40,380 nucleotides of DNA. It comes from Planctomycetota bacterium (GTDB taxonomy: Bacteria; Planctomycetota; UBA1135; UBA2386). The notes under the pieces are model-generated. The model had not been told where the DNA came from, searched no databases, and was given only the letters and a program-made list of their open reading frames with translations. Of this stretch, positions 40,301 through 40,380 are shown piece by piece. Each line of letters begins with the position of its first letter. Position 1 is the stretch's first letter. The DNA lies in contig JAEUHP010000268.1 in assembly GCA_016795295.1 (NCBI GenBank), forward strand, positions 1 to 40,380, given 5' to 3'. The position numbers were made by a program, and so were the translations under genes.

Positions 40301-40380
40301 TCACACGCCCATGATGCTGTAGCCGGCGTCGACGTAGAGCGTTTGGCCGGTGACCCCGTGCGCGAGTCCCGAGAGCAGGA
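40301..40380 (-). CDS. fabI: Enoyl-ACP reductase FabI, C-terminal end only
   Basis: The last 26 codons of a - strand gene run off the right edge; the stop is at 40301-40303. The visible end reads LSGLAHGVTGQTLYVD, then AGYSIMGV. This matches the C-terminus of FabI-type enoyl-ACP reductases, where the TG-x-YVD-x-GY-x-IMG pattern is diagnostic. FabI reduces the enoyl intermediate of fatty acid elongation with NADH. Other short-chain dehydrogenases share part of this ending, but the IMG tail favours FabI. It is too short for any further statement. Confidence 0.8.
   Translation of the reverse strand, partial: LLSGLAHGVTGQTLYVDAGYSIMGV

Noticed and set aside
1..40380. CRISPR arrays, insertion sequences, integrases or phage genes
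   Set aside because: No regularly spaced repeats, transposase or integrase motifs or phage structural genes were seen on either strand.

Overview
The window is about 40 kb of high-GC bacterial chromosome, densely coded. Gene content points to a Planctomycetota-like organism: a squalene-cyclase-fold repeat protein followed by BatA/von Willebrand A membrane proteins, an NPCBM-domain protein, small ECF sigma factors each followed by its own anti-sigma-type membrane protein, secreted proteins with calcium-binding repeats, and a secreted calpain. This assignment is an inference from gene families. One gene, a cyaY/frataxin homologue, is unusual for that phylum. No insertion sequence, integrase, phage gene or CRISPR array was seen.

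Region 1 (1-18960, all + strand) is a long run of tightly packed, often overlapping genes. It starts with the 3' end of a prenyltransferase/squalene-oxidase repeat protein, then a BatA-type VWA protein, a VWA plus amidotransferase-like protein, a large DUF4175-like membrane protein, two secreted helical proteins, an NPCBM protein, three tandem HtrA-like proteins, and a BtuF/BtuC/BtuD-like ABC importer. The first HtrA-like protein keeps its His-Asp-Ser triad. The next two have lost all three residues, and both carry Tyr in place of the catalytic Ser.

Region 2 (18938-26772) holds a WbsX-like gene on the - strand and an ECF sigma factor coupled to a membrane protein that looks like anti-sigma and RseB-like sensor in one chain. 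It also holds a secreted EF-hand calpain, a - strand group (hotdog thioesterase, DEDDh exonuclease, hemerythrin-like protein), and lexA followed by a double-CDGSH iron-sulfur protein behind a leader of roughly 650 bases.

Region 3 (26818-33400) contains an M61 peptidase with PDZ domain (-), tRNA-Arg(CCG) (-), a secreted calcium-repeat protein, and a second ECF module (sigma, zinc-type anti-sigma, RseB-like protein), followed by a small helical protein.

Region 4 (33539-40380) contains an NtrC-like AAA+ protein without GAFTGA, an RluA-family pseudouridine synthase, a membrane histidine kinase, cyaY (-), a candidate structured RNA with its own intrinsic terminator (-), moxR (-), a divergent TPR lipoprotein (+), and the last codons of fabI (-) at the right edge. 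The strongest candidates for something undescribed are the active/dead/dead HtrA trio inside the Bat-type operon and the unassigned structured RNA between moxR and cyaY.
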